Shown piece after piece: positions 13,450-25,628 of a stretch of 64,000 bases of DNA. Numbering within the stretch: position 1 is the stretch's first letter; each line of letters begins with the position of its first letter. This DNA is from Kluyvera ascorbata ATCC 33433 (GTDB taxonomy: Bacteria; Pseudomonadota; Gammaproteobacteria; Enterobacterales; Enterobacteriaceae), in NCBI RefSeq assembly GCF_000735365.1, contig NZ_JMPL01000002.1:1-64000 (forward strand), given 5' to 3'. The position numbers and the translations under genes are program-made. Under the pieces are notes generated by a model. That model worked only from the letters and a program-made list of their open reading frames with translations. It had not been told where the DNA came from and ran no database searches.

Positions 13450-16400
13450 ATGATGGAAATTCTGCGTGGTTCGCCTGCACTGTCTGCATTTCGTATTAAC
13501 AAACTGCTGACGCGGTTTCAGGCAGCCAACCTCCCGGTAAGCAATATTTACGCCGAGTATGTCCATTTTGCTGACCTGGACGCGCCGCTTAATAAAGAAG
13601 AGCGAGCGCGACTTGAGCGACTGTTGCAGTATGGCCCAAGCCTCAATAGCCATAACCCAACCGGTAAACTGCTGCTCGTCACCCCTCGCCCTGGCACCAT
13701 CTCCCCCTGGTCTTCAAAAGCTACCGATATCGCCCACAACTGCGGCTTAGCGCAGGTTCTGCGTCTGGAACGCGGCGTGGCGTACTACATTGACGCTGCC
13801 AGCCTGACCGTTGAGCAGGTGAGCGCGGTGGCGGCCGAACTGCACGACCGCATGATGGAGAGCGTATTTGACTCGCTGCAGGACGCCGAAAAACTGTTTG
13901 CCCATCACCAGCCGGCACCGGTTGCCAGCGTGGATCTGCTGGGGCAGGGTCGTCAGGCGCTGATTGATGCCAACATTCGTCTGGGCCTGGCGCTGGCAGA
14001 CGACGAAATTGACTACCTGCAGGATGCGTTCACCAAGCTGGGTCGCAACCCGAACGACATCGAGCTCTACATGTTCGCCCAGGCGAACTCAGAGCATTGT
14101 CGTCACAAGATTTTTAACGCCGATTGGATTATCGACGGTAAACAGCAGCCGAAGTCGCTGTTTAAGATGATCAAAAACACCTTTGAAACCACGCCGGATC
14201 ACGTGCTGTCTGCCTATAAAGACAACGCCGCGGTGATGGAAGGCTCTGAAGTCGGCCGCTACTTTGCCGACCACAAAACCGGACGCTACGATTTCCATCA
14301 GGAGCCTGCGCATATCCTGATGAAGGTAGAAACCCATAACCACCCGACGGCTATCTCTCCATGGCCGGGCGCGGCAACCGGCTCTGGCGGGGAAATCCGT
14401 GATGAAGGTGCAACCGGTCGCGGCGCGAAGCCAAAAGCGGGGCTGGTGGGCTTCTCCGTTTCCAACCTGCGTATTCCTGGTTTTGAACAGCCGTGGGAAG
14501 AAGATTTCGGCAAACCGGATCGTATTGTTACCGCGCTGGATATCATGACCGACGGCCCGCTGGGCGGCGCAGCGTTTAACAACGAATTTGGTCGTCCGGC
14601 GCTGACCGGCTACTTCCGTACCTACGAAGAAAAAGTGAACAGCCACAACGGCGAAGAGCTGCGCGGTTATCACAAGCCGATCATGCTGGCGGGTGGGATC
14701 GGCAACATCCGCGCCGATCACGTACAGAAAGGTGAGATCGTGGTAGGCGCGAAGCTGATCGTGCTCGGTGGCCCGGCGATGAACATCGGCTTGGGCGGCG
14801 GTGCAGCCTCTTCAATGGCTTCCGGCCAGTCTGACGCCGATCTCGACTTCGCTTCCGTACAGCGCGACAACCCGGAAATGGAACGCCGCTGCCAGGAAGT
14901 TATCGATCGCTGCTGGCAGCTGGGCGATGCCAACCCGATTCTGTTTATCCACGACGTGGGCGCGGGCGGCCTGTCTAACGCTATGCCGGAACTGGTGAGC
15001 GACGGCGGACGCGGCGGTAAATTCCAGCTGCGCGACATCCTGAGCGATGAGCCGGGCATGAGCCCGCTGGAAATCTGGTGTAACGAATCCCAGGAACGCT
15101 ACGTGCTGGCGGTAGCCGCTGACCAGCTTCCGCTGTTCGATGAGCTGTGTAAGCGTGAACGCGCGCCGTACGCGGTCATCGGTGAAGCCACCGAAGAGAA
15201 GCACCTGACGCTCAGTGACAGCCACTTCGACAATCAGCCAATCGACATGCCGCTCGACGTACTGCTCGGTAAAACGCCGAAAATGACCCGCGACGTGCAG
15301 ACGCTGAAAGCGAAAGGCGAAGCGCTTGCGCGTGAACACATTACGCTTGCCGATGCGGTGAACCGCGTGCTGCACCTGCCAACCGTGGCGGAGAAAACCT
15401 TCCTCGTGACCATCGGCGACCGTACCGTCACCGGCATGGTTGCGCGCGACCAGATGGTCGGCCCGTGGCAGATCCCGGTAGCCAACTGCGCGGTGACCAC
15501 CGCCAGCCTCGACAGCTACTACGGCGAAGCGATGTCTATCGGTGAGCGTGCGCCCGTTGCGCTGTTGGACTTCGCGGCTTCCGCCCGTCTGGCGGTAGGC
15601 GAAGCGCTGACTAACATCGCCGCGACCCAGATTGGCAACATCAAACACATTAAACTCTCGGCAAACTGGATGTCGGCGGCAGGTCACCCTGGCGAAGACG
15701 CCGGTCTGTACGAAGCGGTGAAAGCGATCGGCGAAGAGATGTGCCCACAGCTGGGGCTGACCATTCCGGTGGGGAAAGACTCCATGTCGATGAAAACCCG
15801 CTGGCAGGAAGGCAACGAGCAGCGCGAAATGACCTCGCCGCTGTCGCTGGTGATTTCCGCCTTTGCCCGCGTTGAAGATGTGCGTCACACCATCACGCCG
15901 CAGTTGGTCACCGAAGACAACGCCTTGCTGCTGATTGACCTTGGTAAGGGTCATAACGCGCTGGGTGCGACCGCGCTGGCGCAGGTTTACCGTCAACTGG
16001 GCGATAAACCGGCCGACGTGCGTGACGTCGCGCAGCTGAAAGGCTTCTACGAGGCGATTCAGTCGCTGGTCGCGCAGCGTAAGCTGCTGGCCTATCACGA
16101 CCGTTCCGACGGCGGCCTGCTGGTGACGCTTGCCGAGATGGCCTTTGCCGGTCATTGCGGCGTGGAAGCCGACGTGGCAACTCTTGGCGACGATCGTCTG
16201 GCGGCGCTGTTCAACGAAGAGTTGGGCGCGGTGATTCAGGTTCGTGCCGTTGACCGTGAAGCGGTAGAAGCGATTCTGGCGGCCAACGGCCTGGCTGACT
16301 GCGTACACTTCCTCGGTAAAGCCGTTGAAGGCGACCGCTTCACCCTGACCGCCAACGGTCAGCCGGTATTCAGCGAAAGCCGCACTACGCTTCGTATGTG

Positions 16401-17337
16401 GTGGGCTGAAACCACCTGGCAGATGCAGCGTCTGCGTGATAACCCAGAGTGTGCCGACCAGGAACACGATGCGAAAGCGAACGATAACGACCCGGGCCTC
16501 AACGTGAAGCTCACCTTTGATATCGACGCTGACGTGGCGGCGCCTTACATTGCGACCGGCGCGCGTCCGAAAGTGGCGGTGCTGCGCGAGCAGGGCGTTA
16601 ACTCCCACGTTGAGATGGCGGCTGCTTTCCACCGTGCGGGCTTTGATGCCATCGACGTACACATGAGCGACCTGCTGGCAGGACGTACCGGTCTGGCAGA
16701 CTTCCAGGCGCTGGTGGCCTGCGGTGGCTTCTCCTACGGTGACGTACTCGGTGCTGGCGAGGGCTGGGCGAAATCCATCCTGTTCAACAACCGCGTACGC
16801 GATGAGTTTGCGACCTTCTTCCATCGCCCTCAGACGCTGGCGTTGGGCGTGTGTAACGGCTGTCAGATGATGTCTAACCTGCATGAGCTGATCCCAGGCA
16901 GCGACCTGTGGCCGCGCTTTGTGCGTAACCAGTCCGACCGTTTTGAAGCGCGCTTCAGCCTGGTGGAAGTGGCCAGCAGCCCATCGCTGCTGCTCGCTGG
17001 TATGGAAGGTTCCCGCATGCCAATCGCTGTTTCTCACGGTGAAGGCCATGTAGAAGTTCGCGACGGTGCGCATCTGGCACAGCTTGAAAGCAAAGGGCTG
17101 GTGGCACTGCGCTTCGTAGATAACTTCGGCAAAGTTACCGAAGCTTATCCGGCGAACCCGAACGGCTCGCCAAACGGGATCACCGCCGTGACCAACGAAA
17201 GCGGTCGCGTCACCATTATGATGCCGCACCCGGAGCGCGTGTTCCGTACGGTCTCCAACTCCTGGCACCCGGAAAACTGGGGCGAGGACAGCCCGTGGAT
17301 GCGTATCTTCCGCAATGCGCGTAAGCAGCTTGGCTAA
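13450..17337 (+). CDS. purL: Phosphoribosylformylglycinamidine synthase
   Basis: 1295 residues, the E. coli length. It is the large single-chain PurL that makes FGAM from FGAR, glutamine and ATP, the fourth step of purine synthesis. The order is an N-terminal domain, a linker, two ATP-grasp-like halves of the synthetase ([16 protein letters not shown]-type motif near 290, [13 protein letters not shown] near 500) and a C-terminal class I glutaminase (from about 1040) with the nucleophile Cys1135 in [10 protein letters not shown] and the late HPERVFR. It is a single-gene unit with a PurR operator upstream and a strong terminator downstream. Confidence 0.99.
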   Translation: MMEILRGSPALSAFRINKLLTRFQAANLPVSNIYAEYVHFADLDAPLNKEERARLERLLQYGPSLNSHNPTGKLLLVTPRPGTISPWSSKATDIAHNCGLAQVLRLERGVAYYIDAASLTVEQVSAVAAELHDRMMESVFDSLQDAEKLFAHHQPAPVASVDLLGQGRQALIDANIRLGLALADDEIDYLQDAFTKLGRNPNDIELYMFAQANSEHCRHKIFNADWIIDGKQQPKSLFKMIKNTFETTPDHVLSAYKDNAAVMEGSEVGRYFADHKTGRYDFHQEPAHILMKVETHNHPTAISPWPGAATGSGGEIRDEGATGRGAKPKAGLVGFSVSNLRIPGFEQPWEEDFGKPDRIVTALDIMTDGPLGGAAFNNEFGRPALTGYFRTYEEKVNSHNGEELRGYHKPIMLAGGIGNIRADHVQKGEIVVGAKLIVLGGPAMNIGLGGGAASSMASGQSDADLDFASVQRDNPEMERRCQEVIDRCWQLGDANPILFIHDVGAGGLSNAMPELVSDGGRGGKFQLRDILSDEPGMSPLEIWCNESQERYVLAVAADQLPLFDELCKRERAPYAVIGEATEEKHLTLSDSHFDNQPIDMPLDVLLGKTPKMTRDVQTLKAKGEALAREHITLADAVNRVLHLPTVAEKTFLVTIGDRTVTGMVARDQMVGPWQIPVANCAVTTASLDSYYGEAMSIGERAPVALLDFAASARLAVGEALTNIAATQIGNIKHIKLSANWMSAAGHPGEDAGLYEAVKAIGEEMCPQLGLTIPVGKDSMSMKTRWQEGNEQREMTSPLSLVISAFARVEDVRHTITPQLVTEDNALLLIDLGKGHNALGATALAQVYRQLGDKPADVRDVAQLKGFYEAIQSLVAQRKLLAYHDRSDGGLLVTLAEMAFAGHCGVEADVATLGDDRLAALFNEELGAVIQVRAVDREAVEAILAANGLADCVHFLGKAVEGDRFTLTANGQPVFSESRTTLRMWWAETTWQMQRLRDNPECADQEHDAKANDNDPGLNVKLTFDIDADVAAPYIATGARPKVAVLREQGVNSHVEMAAAFHRAGFDAIDVHMSDLLAGRTGLADFQALVACGGFSYGDVLGAGEGWAKSILFNNRVRDEFATFFHRPQTLALGVCNGCQMMSNLHELIPGSDLWPRFVRNQSDRFEARFSLVEVASSPSLLLAGMEGSRMPIAVSHGEGHVEVRDGAHLAQLESKGLVALRFVDNFGKVTEAYPANPNGSPNGITAVTNESGRVTIMMPHPERVFRTVSNSWHPENWGEDSPWMRIFRNARKQLG

Positions 17338-17356
17338 GACTAACGCTTAACGTATC

Positions 17357-17383
17357 AAGCCCCTCATGGTGAGGGGCTTTTTT
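17357..17383 (+). terminator. Intrinsic terminator of purL
   Basis: A 10-bp stem (AAGCCCCTCA at 17357-17366 with 17370-17379), three-base loop TGG, then a run of T to 17383. Confidence 0.93.
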
Positions 17384-17396
17384 GTTTCTGCGCTTT

Positions 17397-17425
17397 CCCG
17401 GCATCGCGTTTCTCGGCCGGGCTAC
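17397..17425. repeat. REP-like palindrome downstream of purL
   Basis: CCCGGC at 17397-17402 pairs with GCCGGG at 17416-17421 and is followed by CTAC, the end of a typical enterobacterial REP unit. Confidence 0.55.
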
Positions 17426-17444
17426 ATTCGAGGCGATGCGAGGG

Positions 17445-17558
17445 TGTCGGGAAACCCCGACATTGAGGGTATTGCGGTGTCGCCAAATGGAGACATTTAA
17501 TTTAATGATTTATATATAGTTTTTAATAATCGATTTTTGGTGTTGCTAATTAGCGACA
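17445..17558. promoter_or_regulatory. Three GlrR activator sites upstream of glmY
   Basis: TGTC-N10-GACA occurs exactly at 17445-17462 and 17478-17495, and with one change (TGTT-N10-GACA) at 17541-17558. This is the reported GlrR (QseF) recognition pattern, and three upstream sites are the known arrangement for glmY in E. coli and relatives. They lie about 100-200 bp before the sigma-54 promoter, as expected for an enhancer. Confidence 0.88.
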
Positions 17559-17639
17559 GAAAGCCTAAAAGCCGCTCAGCAGTGACCAATATGGTTATTG
17601 GTATATTTTCTATATTTATCATTATGTTAATTTATTGTT

Positions 17640-17667
17640 TTGTATTGTGGCACGCATCGTGCATAAT
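17640..17667 (+). promoter_or_regulatory. Overlapping sigma-54 and sigma-70 promoters of glmY
   Basis: TGGCACG at 17648-17654 followed by GTGCA at 17659-17663 fits the sigma-54 -24/-12 pattern, with one change in the -12 element. TTGTAT (17640-17645) and CATAAT (17662-17667), 16 bases apart, could be a sigma-70 promoter with the same start point at about 17675. Such an overlap is known for glmY in E. coli. Confidence 0.8.
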
Positions 17668-17674
17668 ATTAACC

Positions 17675-17863
17675 AGTGGCTCATTCACCTTCTTATGTCA
17701 GCCCCTTCGGGACGTGCTACATAAACTTCGAATGACGCACAACAAGGTGCCTGCCGTCCAGCAACTGATAATAGCGCTGCTTTATCAACCATCGGGCGAA
17801 ACGTTGAGTTAGGCACCGCCTTATTCCATAACAAAGCCGGGCTTCTGCCCGGCTTTGTTATTT
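17675..17863 (+). ncRNA. glmY: Small RNA GlmY
   Basis: The sequence begins AGTGGCTCATTCACC and contains the near-invariant GlmY middle section (GACGTGCTACATAAACTTCG near 17711). It ends in a 13-bp terminator stem (17830-17842 with 17847-17859). About 189 nt. GlmY is a decoy RNA that binds RapZ and thereby spares GlmZ from RNase E, raising GlmS (glucosamine-6-phosphate synthase). Its place between purL and glrK is conserved. The +1 is inferred from the E. coli 5' end and the promoter spacing. Confidence 0.95.
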
Positions 17864-17929
17864 CTGGCCTTTCCCTCATCGATAACCTCAGTTAGCATTC
17901 CGTTACGTTGATTGACTGAGACATCTCTT

Positions 17930-19366
17930 TTGAAACGCCTCTCGCTTTCCCCACGATCGCTTCGCCAACTGGTGACGCTGGCTTTCCTGCTGATTCTGCT
18001 GCCGCTGCTGGTGCTTGCCTGGCAGGCATGGCAGAGCCTCAATATGCTCAGCGCGCAGGCCGAACAAACCAACCGCACCACGCTGATGGATGCCCGACGC
18101 AGCGAAGCGATGGCGAACGTCGCGCTGGATATGGAGCGCAGCTACCGCCAGTACTGTGTGCTGGATGACCCGACGCTGGCGAAGGTGTATCAGAGCCAGC
18201 GTAAGCGCTATAGCGACATGCTGGAGGCGCACGCAGGCGTGCTGCCGGACGACACGCTTTATCAGCGGCTGCGGCAGAATCTTCATGACCTGACGACGCT
18301 TCAGTGCACTAACAGCGGCCCGGAAAAGCAGGCGGTGGCGAAGCTTGAAGCCTTCTCCAGCGCCAACGGCGAGCTGGTGCAGGCGACGCGAACCGTGGTC
18401 TTCTCTCGTGGACAACAGCTACAGCAAGCGATTGCTGAACGCGGCCAGTTCTTTGGCTGGCAGGCGCTGGTGCTGTTCCTGGTCAGTCTGGCGATGGTGC
18501 TGTTGTTTACCCGTATGATAATCGGCCCGGTGAAGGGCATTGAGAGCATGATTAACCGGCTGGGCGAAGGGCAATCGCTGGACGGCGAAGTGATGTTCCG
18601 CGGCCCGCGCGAATTGCGCTCCGTTGGGCAGCGTATTATCTGGCTCAGCGACCGCCTCTCCTGGCTGGAGTCGCAGCGTCACCAGTTCCTGCGTCACCTC
18701 TCCCACGAACTGAAAACGCCGCTGGCCAGCATGCGCGAGGGCACCGAACTGTTAGCCGATCAGGTTGTCGGCCCGCTGACGGCGGAGCAAAAAGAGGTGG
18801 TGGATATTCTCGACAGCAGCAGCCGTAATCTGCAGACCCTGATTGAACAACTGCTGGACTACAACCGTAAACTCAGTGAAACCACCGTACGCATGGAGTA
18901 CGTGGCGCTGGCACCGCTAGTGGAAATGGTGGTTTCCGCGCACAGTCTCCCGGCACGGGCTAAACTGATGCACACGCAGGTTGACCTACAGGCGCCAGCT
19001 TGCCTGGCTGAACCGACGCTTCTGATGAATGCGTTGGATAATCTCTACTCGAATGCGGTGCACTATGGCACTGAATCCGGTAACATTTATCTTCGTAGCC
19101 ATCGGGATGGCGCGCGGATAGGCATAGACGTTATCAATACCGGTACGCCGATCCCGGACGGCGAAAAATTAATGATTTTCGAGCCTTTCTATCAGGGCAG
19201 CCATCAGCGCAAAGGTGCGGTGAAAGGAAGCGGCCTGGGGTTAAGCCTTGCGCGTGACTCCGTTCGGAAAATGCATGGAGAGCTTCAGCTTCTCGACACC
19301 CCGGACGGCAACGTCTGTTTTCGCATTGAGCTTCCCGTACCAGGGCTTGAAAAAACAATCACATGA
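17930..19366 (+). CDS. glrK: Sensor histidine kinase GlrK (QseE)
   Basis: 478 residues. The membrane kinase that phosphorylates GlrR. It has transmembrane segment 1 at about 12-33, a helical periplasmic sensor domain, segment 2 at about 178-196, HAMP, a dimerisation box with His259 (FLRHLSHELKTP), and an ATPase domain with NALDNLYSNAVHYG and GSGLGLSLAR. I start at TTG 17930 (MKRLSLSPRSLRQ) because it matches the family N-terminus; the frame allows a TTG at 17912. It leads a glrK-qseG-glrR operon with ATGA and short overlaps, just downstream of its regulatory target glmY. Confidence 0.95.
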   Translation: MKRLSLSPRSLRQLVTLAFLLILLPLLVLAWQAWQSLNMLSAQAEQTNRTTLMDARRSEAMANVALDMERSYRQYCVLDDPTLAKVYQSQRKRYSDMLEAHAGVLPDDTLYQRLRQNLHDLTTLQCTNSGPEKQAVAKLEAFSSANGELVQATRTVVFSRGQQLQQAIAERGQFFGWQALVLFLVSLAMVLLFTRMIIGPVKGIESMINRLGEGQSLDGEVMFRGPRELRSVGQRIIWLSDRLSWLESQRHQFLRHLSHELKTPLASMREGTELLADQVVGPLTAEQKEVVDILDSSSRNLQTLIEQLLDYNRKLSETTVRMEYVALAPLVEMVVSAHSLPARAKLMHTQVDLQAPACLAEPTLLMNALDNLYSNAVHYGTESGNIYLRSHRDGARIGIDVINTGTPIPDGEKLMIFEPFYQGSHQRKGAVKGSGLGLSLARDSVRKMHGELQLLDTPDGNVCFRIELPVPGLEKTIT

Positions 19367-20068
19367 ATCAAAATCGAGTCACTATGCCCCAATTTTTAGC
19401 ACGGACAAGTCGGATACCACGGCGGTGGTGCGGCGGGTTAATTGGACTCGCCTGCCTGATGCTTTCCGGGTGTAATAGCACGCTGACGCCGCACAGCCTT
19501 GGCAGCAGCGCCGAAAGCGGCGAACCGCGCCAGCAGGTCGCGGATTATCTGTCGACCAACTGTGACGATATCTGGTCGCTGGACGGCGACACCGCCGAGA
19601 ACAACCCCCTTTACTGGCTGCGCGGCGTAGACTGCGCCAACCGTTTGTCGGCGGCGCGCGCACGTGCCGAAGCCAGCCCGCTGACAACGGACACCTGGCA
19701 GGGCGCGTTGAAGCGCGGCATCCTGCTGGCTAATGCTAAAATCACCCCGACCGAGCGTCGGCAGGTGGTCACGGCTATTGATAACCTCAGCCCGCAAATA
19801 CCGGTCCGCATTCGCCCGCTGTACCAGCTCTGGCGCGATGGACAGGTATTACAGCTCTCGCTGTCTGATGAACGTCAGCGATACAGCAAACTACAGGAGA
19901 CCAGCGACGGGCAGTTGGATGCGCTACGCCTGCAACAGCAGCAGCTACAGGGCGAACTGGATTTAACCACCCGCAAACTGCAAAACCTGACGGATATCGA
20001 ACGCCAACTCTCCACCCGTAAACCGGGCGCAGATATGTCTCATGGCGCGGCAGCTGACGAGGATAAAC

Positions 20069-20076
<8 letters not shown>
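19363..20076 (+). CDS. qseG: Outer-membrane lipoprotein QseG
   Basis: 237 residues. An outer-membrane lipoprotein that interacts with and modulates GlrK/QseE. The lipobox LMLSGC gives lipidated Cys37 after a long, arginine-containing n-region; Asn at +2 is compatible with outer-membrane sorting. The C-terminal third (about 160-215) is a glutamine- and leucine-rich coiled coil. The start overlaps the glrK stop as ATGA, and the 3' end overlaps glrR by 8 bp. Confidence 0.93.
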
Positions 20077-21813
<1,737 letters not shown>

Positions 21814-21818
21814 TCGAG

Positions 21819-21857
21819 GTGGGCCGGATGATGGCGTTAACGCCTTATCCGGCCCAC
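21819..21857. repeat. REP palindrome between glnB and dtpC
   Basis: GTGGGCCGGAT at 21819-21829 is perfectly complementary to 21847-21857, with a short GC-rich loop. It sits between two convergent genes and may end or stabilise both transcripts. Confidence 0.8.
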
Positions 21858-21861
21858 TGCT

Positions 21862-23325
21862 TTACTCGTCGGCCTGCGCCAGCGGTACGCTGGACGAACC
21901 CAGCAGACGTTTCAACGCTACCAGCACCACAATCAACGCCACCACGCCCAGCGTCCATTCCCCCATCTGCGAGAAAAAGTGCCCATAGGCATCGATAGCC
22001 GTATCGCTAATTTGTGATTCGGTGGTTTTCTGCGCCACCACGCCCGCCAGCCAGTTGGCCACCGAGCCGGTTGCCAGCATGTAGATGCCGGTCAGCACGC
22101 CGGTTACGCCGGGCAGGTTCAGTCGCGTAATCTGCGCCATCGCCACCGGGTCAATAAACAGTTCGGCGAAGCCCATCAGCGCCAGTCCGGCGACCATCAT
22201 GCCCATCGATGCCTGACCGTGCAGTTGAGCACCGTGCGCGTTCAATGCCAGCAGCATAAAGCCCGCGCCCATTAGCACCAGCCCGAACGCGAACTTCAGC
22301 CATACCCGCAGGGCGGAACTGATGCTGCTTTCCGGACGCGCAAGCCAGGCCAGCACCACGCCCGCCGTCATCACTGCCACGGCGTTGACCGACTGGAAGA
22401 GGGCGGTAGGCACCTCGAAACTCAGCCAGTGACGGTTAACAAAATGGTCGATGAACAGGCTAATAGAACTACCGCCCTGCTGGGCCAGTACCCAGAACAG
22501 CGTCCCGGTCAGCATCAACAGAATGATTTGCCATAGCGCGCGGCGATGTTCCGGGAAACGCAGCATAATGCGCGCGACGATAACCGTCGCGACCGCGCAG
22601 ACCAGCGCCAGCAGATAGCCTGACCAGTCATTTTGCAGCAGCAGGGTGAAAAACAGCGGTGCGGCGCACAGCATCAGCACCAGCCAGCCCCAGGTCGGCA
22701 GGACGAACTTCACCGCCCGTAGCGCCGGTTGGTTAACCCCCTGCGTATGACGGAAGTGGCGATGGCCGCTTAAGAACACGATAAGGCCAATGAACATGCC
22801 GATGCCCGCCAGCGCGAAGCCGACGTGCCAGCCGTACCACTGCGCTGCCAGCCCGCAGGCGATAGGCGCGGCGATAGAGCCGATATTGCCAGCGGCGTAG
22901 AGCAGCGAGAAACCACCGTCACGGCGATGGTCGTCTGGTTCGTACATTTCACCCAGCAGGCAGCTGATGTTGGATTTAAACAGCCCGTAGCCGCAGATAA
23001 TAATCGCCAGTGCGAGATAAAGGCTCCACGTGGAGTCCGATTCCACGCCGAGCACGATATGCCCGAGCGTCATCAGTAGCGCGCCTGCAATGACGGCGGT
23101 GCGGTTGCCGAGCAGGCGGTCGGCGAGCCAGCCGCCCAGAATAGGGGTCACATAGACCAAAGAGGCGTAGGCGCTGAAGAGGTCGATAGCGTGGCTATCG
23201 TTGAAGCCAAGCTGGTGGGTAAGATAAAGGATGAGCAGGGCACGCATGCCGTAAAAACTGAAATATTCCCAGATTTGAATCGCCACGATGTAGTAGATCG
23301 CGCGCGGTTGTGAGGGTGTTTTCAT
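21862..23325 (-). CDS. dtpC: Proton-dependent di/tripeptide transporter DtpC (YjdL)
   Basis: 487 residues, about 12-14 membrane segments, major facilitator POT/PTR family. The N-terminal [20 protein letters not shown] and the signature reading EYFSFYG, rather than the usual ERFSYYG, match the atypical E. coli DtpC, which prefers lysine-containing dipeptides. It lies downstream of cadBA on the same strand, beyond a hairpin terminator, so read-through during lysine/acid induction would be sensible. In E. coli K-12 the same cad-dtpC block lies elsewhere on the chromosome. Confidence 0.93.
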   Translation of the reverse strand: MKTPSQPRAIYYIVAIQIWEYFSFYGMRALLILYLTHQLGFNDSHAIDLFSAYASLVYVTPILGGWLADRLLGNRTAVIAGALLMTLGHIVLGVESDSTWSLYLALAIIICGYGLFKSNISCLLGEMYEPDDHRRDGGFSLLYAAGNIGSIAAPIACGLAAQWYGWHVGFALAGIGMFIGLIVFLSGHRHFRHTQGVNQPALRAVKFVLPTWGWLVLMLCAAPLFFTLLLQNDWSGYLLALVCAVATVIVARIMLRFPEHRRALWQIILLMLTGTLFWVLAQQGGSSISLFIDHFVNRHWLSFEVPTALFQSVNAVAVMTAGVVLAWLARPESSISSALRVWLKFAFGLVLMGAGFMLLALNAHGAQLHGQASMGMMVAGLALMGFAELFIDPVAMAQITRLNLPGVTGVLTGIYMLATGSVANWLAGVVAQKTTESQISDTAIDAYGHFFSQMGEWTLGVVALIVVLVALKRLLGSSSVPLAQADE

Positions 23326-23351
23326 CTCGACTCCTTGCTGTGTGAATGCAT

Positions 23352-23382
23352 GAAAAAGGGAAGTGGCAAGCCACTTCCCTTT
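23352..23382 (-). terminator. Terminator after cadA
   Basis: A 12-bp stem (23355-23366 with 23371-23382) with a CAAG loop. On the minus strand it is followed by a T run. It separates cadBA from dtpC, perhaps leakily. Confidence 0.85.
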
Positions 23383-23393
23383 GGTCTTTCTAA

Positions 23394-25538
23394 TTATTTT
23401 TTAGCGTCTTTCAGCACTTTAACCGTGTAACGACCATCGGCTTGACGATACGCGCCGTGGATGTCGGTTTCAAAGCCTGGGTAATGCGCGCCGATTTCGC
23501 ACAGCATCTGCAGGAACTCCAGCACCGGACGGCTCTCTTCGGTGATCATCTCACCTGGCATCACCAGCGGTACGCCTGGAGGATACGGCAGGATCATGTT
23601 GGCGTTGATGCGGCCAACCACTTCATCCAGGTACACCTCTTCCGTTTCGCCGTGCAGCTCTTTCTGGAACGCTTCGAACGGCGTGATTTCCATGGCTGGC
23701 AGCACTTCGAACGCGCGGAACATCAGATCCGGCAGGTTGTGGTGCTCAACCAGTTTATGGATGCTCTGCGCCAGCTCCTGGATACGCATGTTTTCATAGA
23801 ATTCAGGCGCTTCCTGGTACAGCGAAGGCAGAATGTTTTTCACTCGCAGGTTCAGGTCAAAGGCGCGTTTGAACTCGGTCAGCGCGCGCAGCAGGCTCAG
23901 CGCTTTGGTTTTATCGATGCCGATGCTGAACAGGAACAGCAGGTTGTATGGGCCCGTTTTCTCAACGATGATGCCGCGTTCGTCGAGGTACTTAGCCACC
24001 AGGCTCGCCGGAATACCGAAGTCGTCCATGGTACCGTCTTTCTTCATGCCCGGAGTCAGGATAGTGACTTTGATCGGGTCGAGGTACATGTGTTCATTGT
24101 CGATATTTTTGAAGCCGTGCCATGCGCTGTCAGAACGCAGCGGCCAGCAGTCAGGGCCGTCGATGTGCTCAGGCTGCCAGACGTCGAAGAACCAGCCTTC
24201 GGACTCGCCTTTCAGACGTTTGATCTCTTTACGGAACTTGATAGCGCGTTCGATAGAACCGTTAATCAGACGCTTACCGGCATTGCCTTTCATCATCGCC
24301 GCGGCGGTTTCAGTGGATGCCACGATACCGTAATGCGGAGAGGTGGTGGTGTGCATCATGTAGGCTTCGTTGAAGGTCTCTTCGTTGATGTCGCCCTTCA
24401 CGTGGATCATCGATGCCTGAGAGAACGCTGCCAGCAGTTTATGCGTGGATTGGGTCTCATAAATCACTTTGCCTTCAACACGGTCGCCGCTCATCCCGCA
24501 TTTACCCGCATAGATTGGCGAGAAGTTGGTGTAAGGCACCCAGGCTGAGTCGAAGTGGATGGATTTCACATCCAGCGTCTTCTTGATGTAGTCGGTGTTG
24601 TACAGCAGGCCATCATAGGTGGAGTTGGTGATCACCGCGTGCACCGGCCAGGTGGCGTTTGGCGTAGCTTTCACGCGTTTTTCAATGGTAGCGCGCTGGA
24701 ATTCGCTCTGCGGGATGCCGCCGAGAATACCGTAAGCGTTACGGGTCGGGCGGAAGTAGATCGGTGTGATGTTGCTCATCATCATCAGATGCGTCAGCGA
24801 TTTATGGCAGTTACGGTCGATAAGCACCGTGCTGCCCGCCGGTGCGGAGTACATCCCGACGATTTTGTTCGCGGTTGACGTACCGTTAGTCACCATATAG
24901 CTACGTTCGGCGTTAAAGACGCGCGCGATATACTCTTCGGCTTCTTTGTGCGGGCCGGAATGGTCCAGCAGAGAACCCAGCTCGGAAACGGAGATAGAGA
25001 TGTCAGATTTCATGGCGTTAGGGCCGAAGAAATCATGGAAGATGCTGCCTACCGGGCTTTTCTGGAAGGCGGTGCCGCCCATGTGGCCTGGCGTACAGAA
25101 GGTGTATTTGCCCTCACGCACGTATTTGAACAGCGCTTTGGTCAGCGGTGGCAGAATGGTATCGATGTATTCGTCGGTGCTCTGGCGGATTTTCGCCGCG
25201 ATGTCTGCCGCTGCGCCCAGCGCATACTCGAAGAAGCGAACCTGCATGCGCAGATCGTTGAGGCTAACGTCCAGCGTGGAGTAGCTGTTGGCAAAAGCGT
25301 AAACCGGCATGTACTCGTTCAGCGCGCTAATCTCTTCGCACAGCTCAAGGTTGTACTTATCCCAGTCGAAAATCACGCCGCAAAGATTGGCATTATTTTC
25401 AATCAGCTTCAGCAGGTCTTCACGGTCATTTGGGTAAACGATGCGGAAGTTCAGGCCTTCCAGTGCACGATGAAGTTCACGAATAGGCTCTTCTTTAAAG
25501 TAGACGCCCATGTGGTTCATGATAGCAATAACGTTCAT
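23394..25538 (-). CDS. cadA: Inducible lysine decarboxylase CadA
   Basis: 714 residues (E. coli 715). It decarboxylates lysine to cadaverine, consuming a cytoplasmic proton in acid. It has an N-terminal wing (receiver-like) domain (1-130), a PLP fold-type I domain with Lys367 in [16 protein letters not shown], and a C-terminal domain to KDAKK. In E. coli it forms decamers that bind RavA. I start at MNVIAI. Two further in-frame ATGs lie immediately upstream (ATGACTATGACTATG), and the first, at 25550, is nearest to a GGA ribosome site, so a longer MTMTMNV start is possible. Second gene of cadBA. Confidence 0.97.
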   Translation of the reverse strand: MNVIAIMNHMGVYFKEEPIRELHRALEGLNFRIVYPNDREDLLKLIENNANLCGVIFDWDKYNLELCEEISALNEYMPVYAFANSYSTLDVSLNDLRMQVRFFEYALGAAADIAAKIRQSTDEYIDTILPPLTKALFKYVREGKYTFCTPGHMGGTAFQKSPVGSIFHDFFGPNAMKSDISISVSELGSLLDHSGPHKEAEEYIARVFNAERSYMVTNGTSTANKIVGMYSAPAGSTVLIDRNCHKSLTHLMMMSNITPIYFRPTRNAYGILGGIPQSEFQRATIEKRVKATPNATWPVHAVITNSTYDGLLYNTDYIKKTLDVKSIHFDSAWVPYTNFSPIYAGKCGMSGDRVEGKVIYETQSTHKLLAAFSQASMIHVKGDINEETFNEAYMMHTTTSPHYGIVASTETAAAMMKGNAGKRLINGSIERAIKFRKEIKRLKGESEGWFFDVWQPEHIDGPDCWPLRSDSAWHGFKNIDNEHMYLDPIKVTILTPGMKKDGTMDDFGIPASLVAKYLDERGIIVEKTGPYNLLFLFSIGIDKTKALSLLRALTEFKRAFDLNLRVKNILPSLYQEAPEFYENMRIQELAQSIHKLVEHHNLPDLMFRAFEVLPAMEITPFEAFQKELHGETEEVYLDEVVGRINANMILPYPPGVPLVMPGEMITEESRPVLEFLQMLCEIGAHYPGFETDIHGAYRQADGRYTVKVLKDAKK

Positions 25539-25628
25539 AGTCATAGTCATGTTTCCGGATAAAGAAGGCCCCTCCCGCAATGATGTTGCAGGTGAAGGAA
25601 GGAGCCTTAGAGAAATGAGGGGGAGCGA

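Noticed and set aside
14812-17268. 818-codon antisense frame within purL
   Set aside because: Very long but His/Arg/Gln-rich in the way typical of reverse-complemented GC-rich coding sequence; no start signal and no family resemblance.
17537-17812. 91-codon frame across the glmY promoter and RNA
   Set aside because: Overlaps the GlrR sites, the sigma-54 promoter and the conserved glmY sequence; no ribosome site.
23442-24548. 368-codon plus-strand frame antisense to cadA
   Set aside because: Mirror of cadA codons, which encode a complete lysine decarboxylase.
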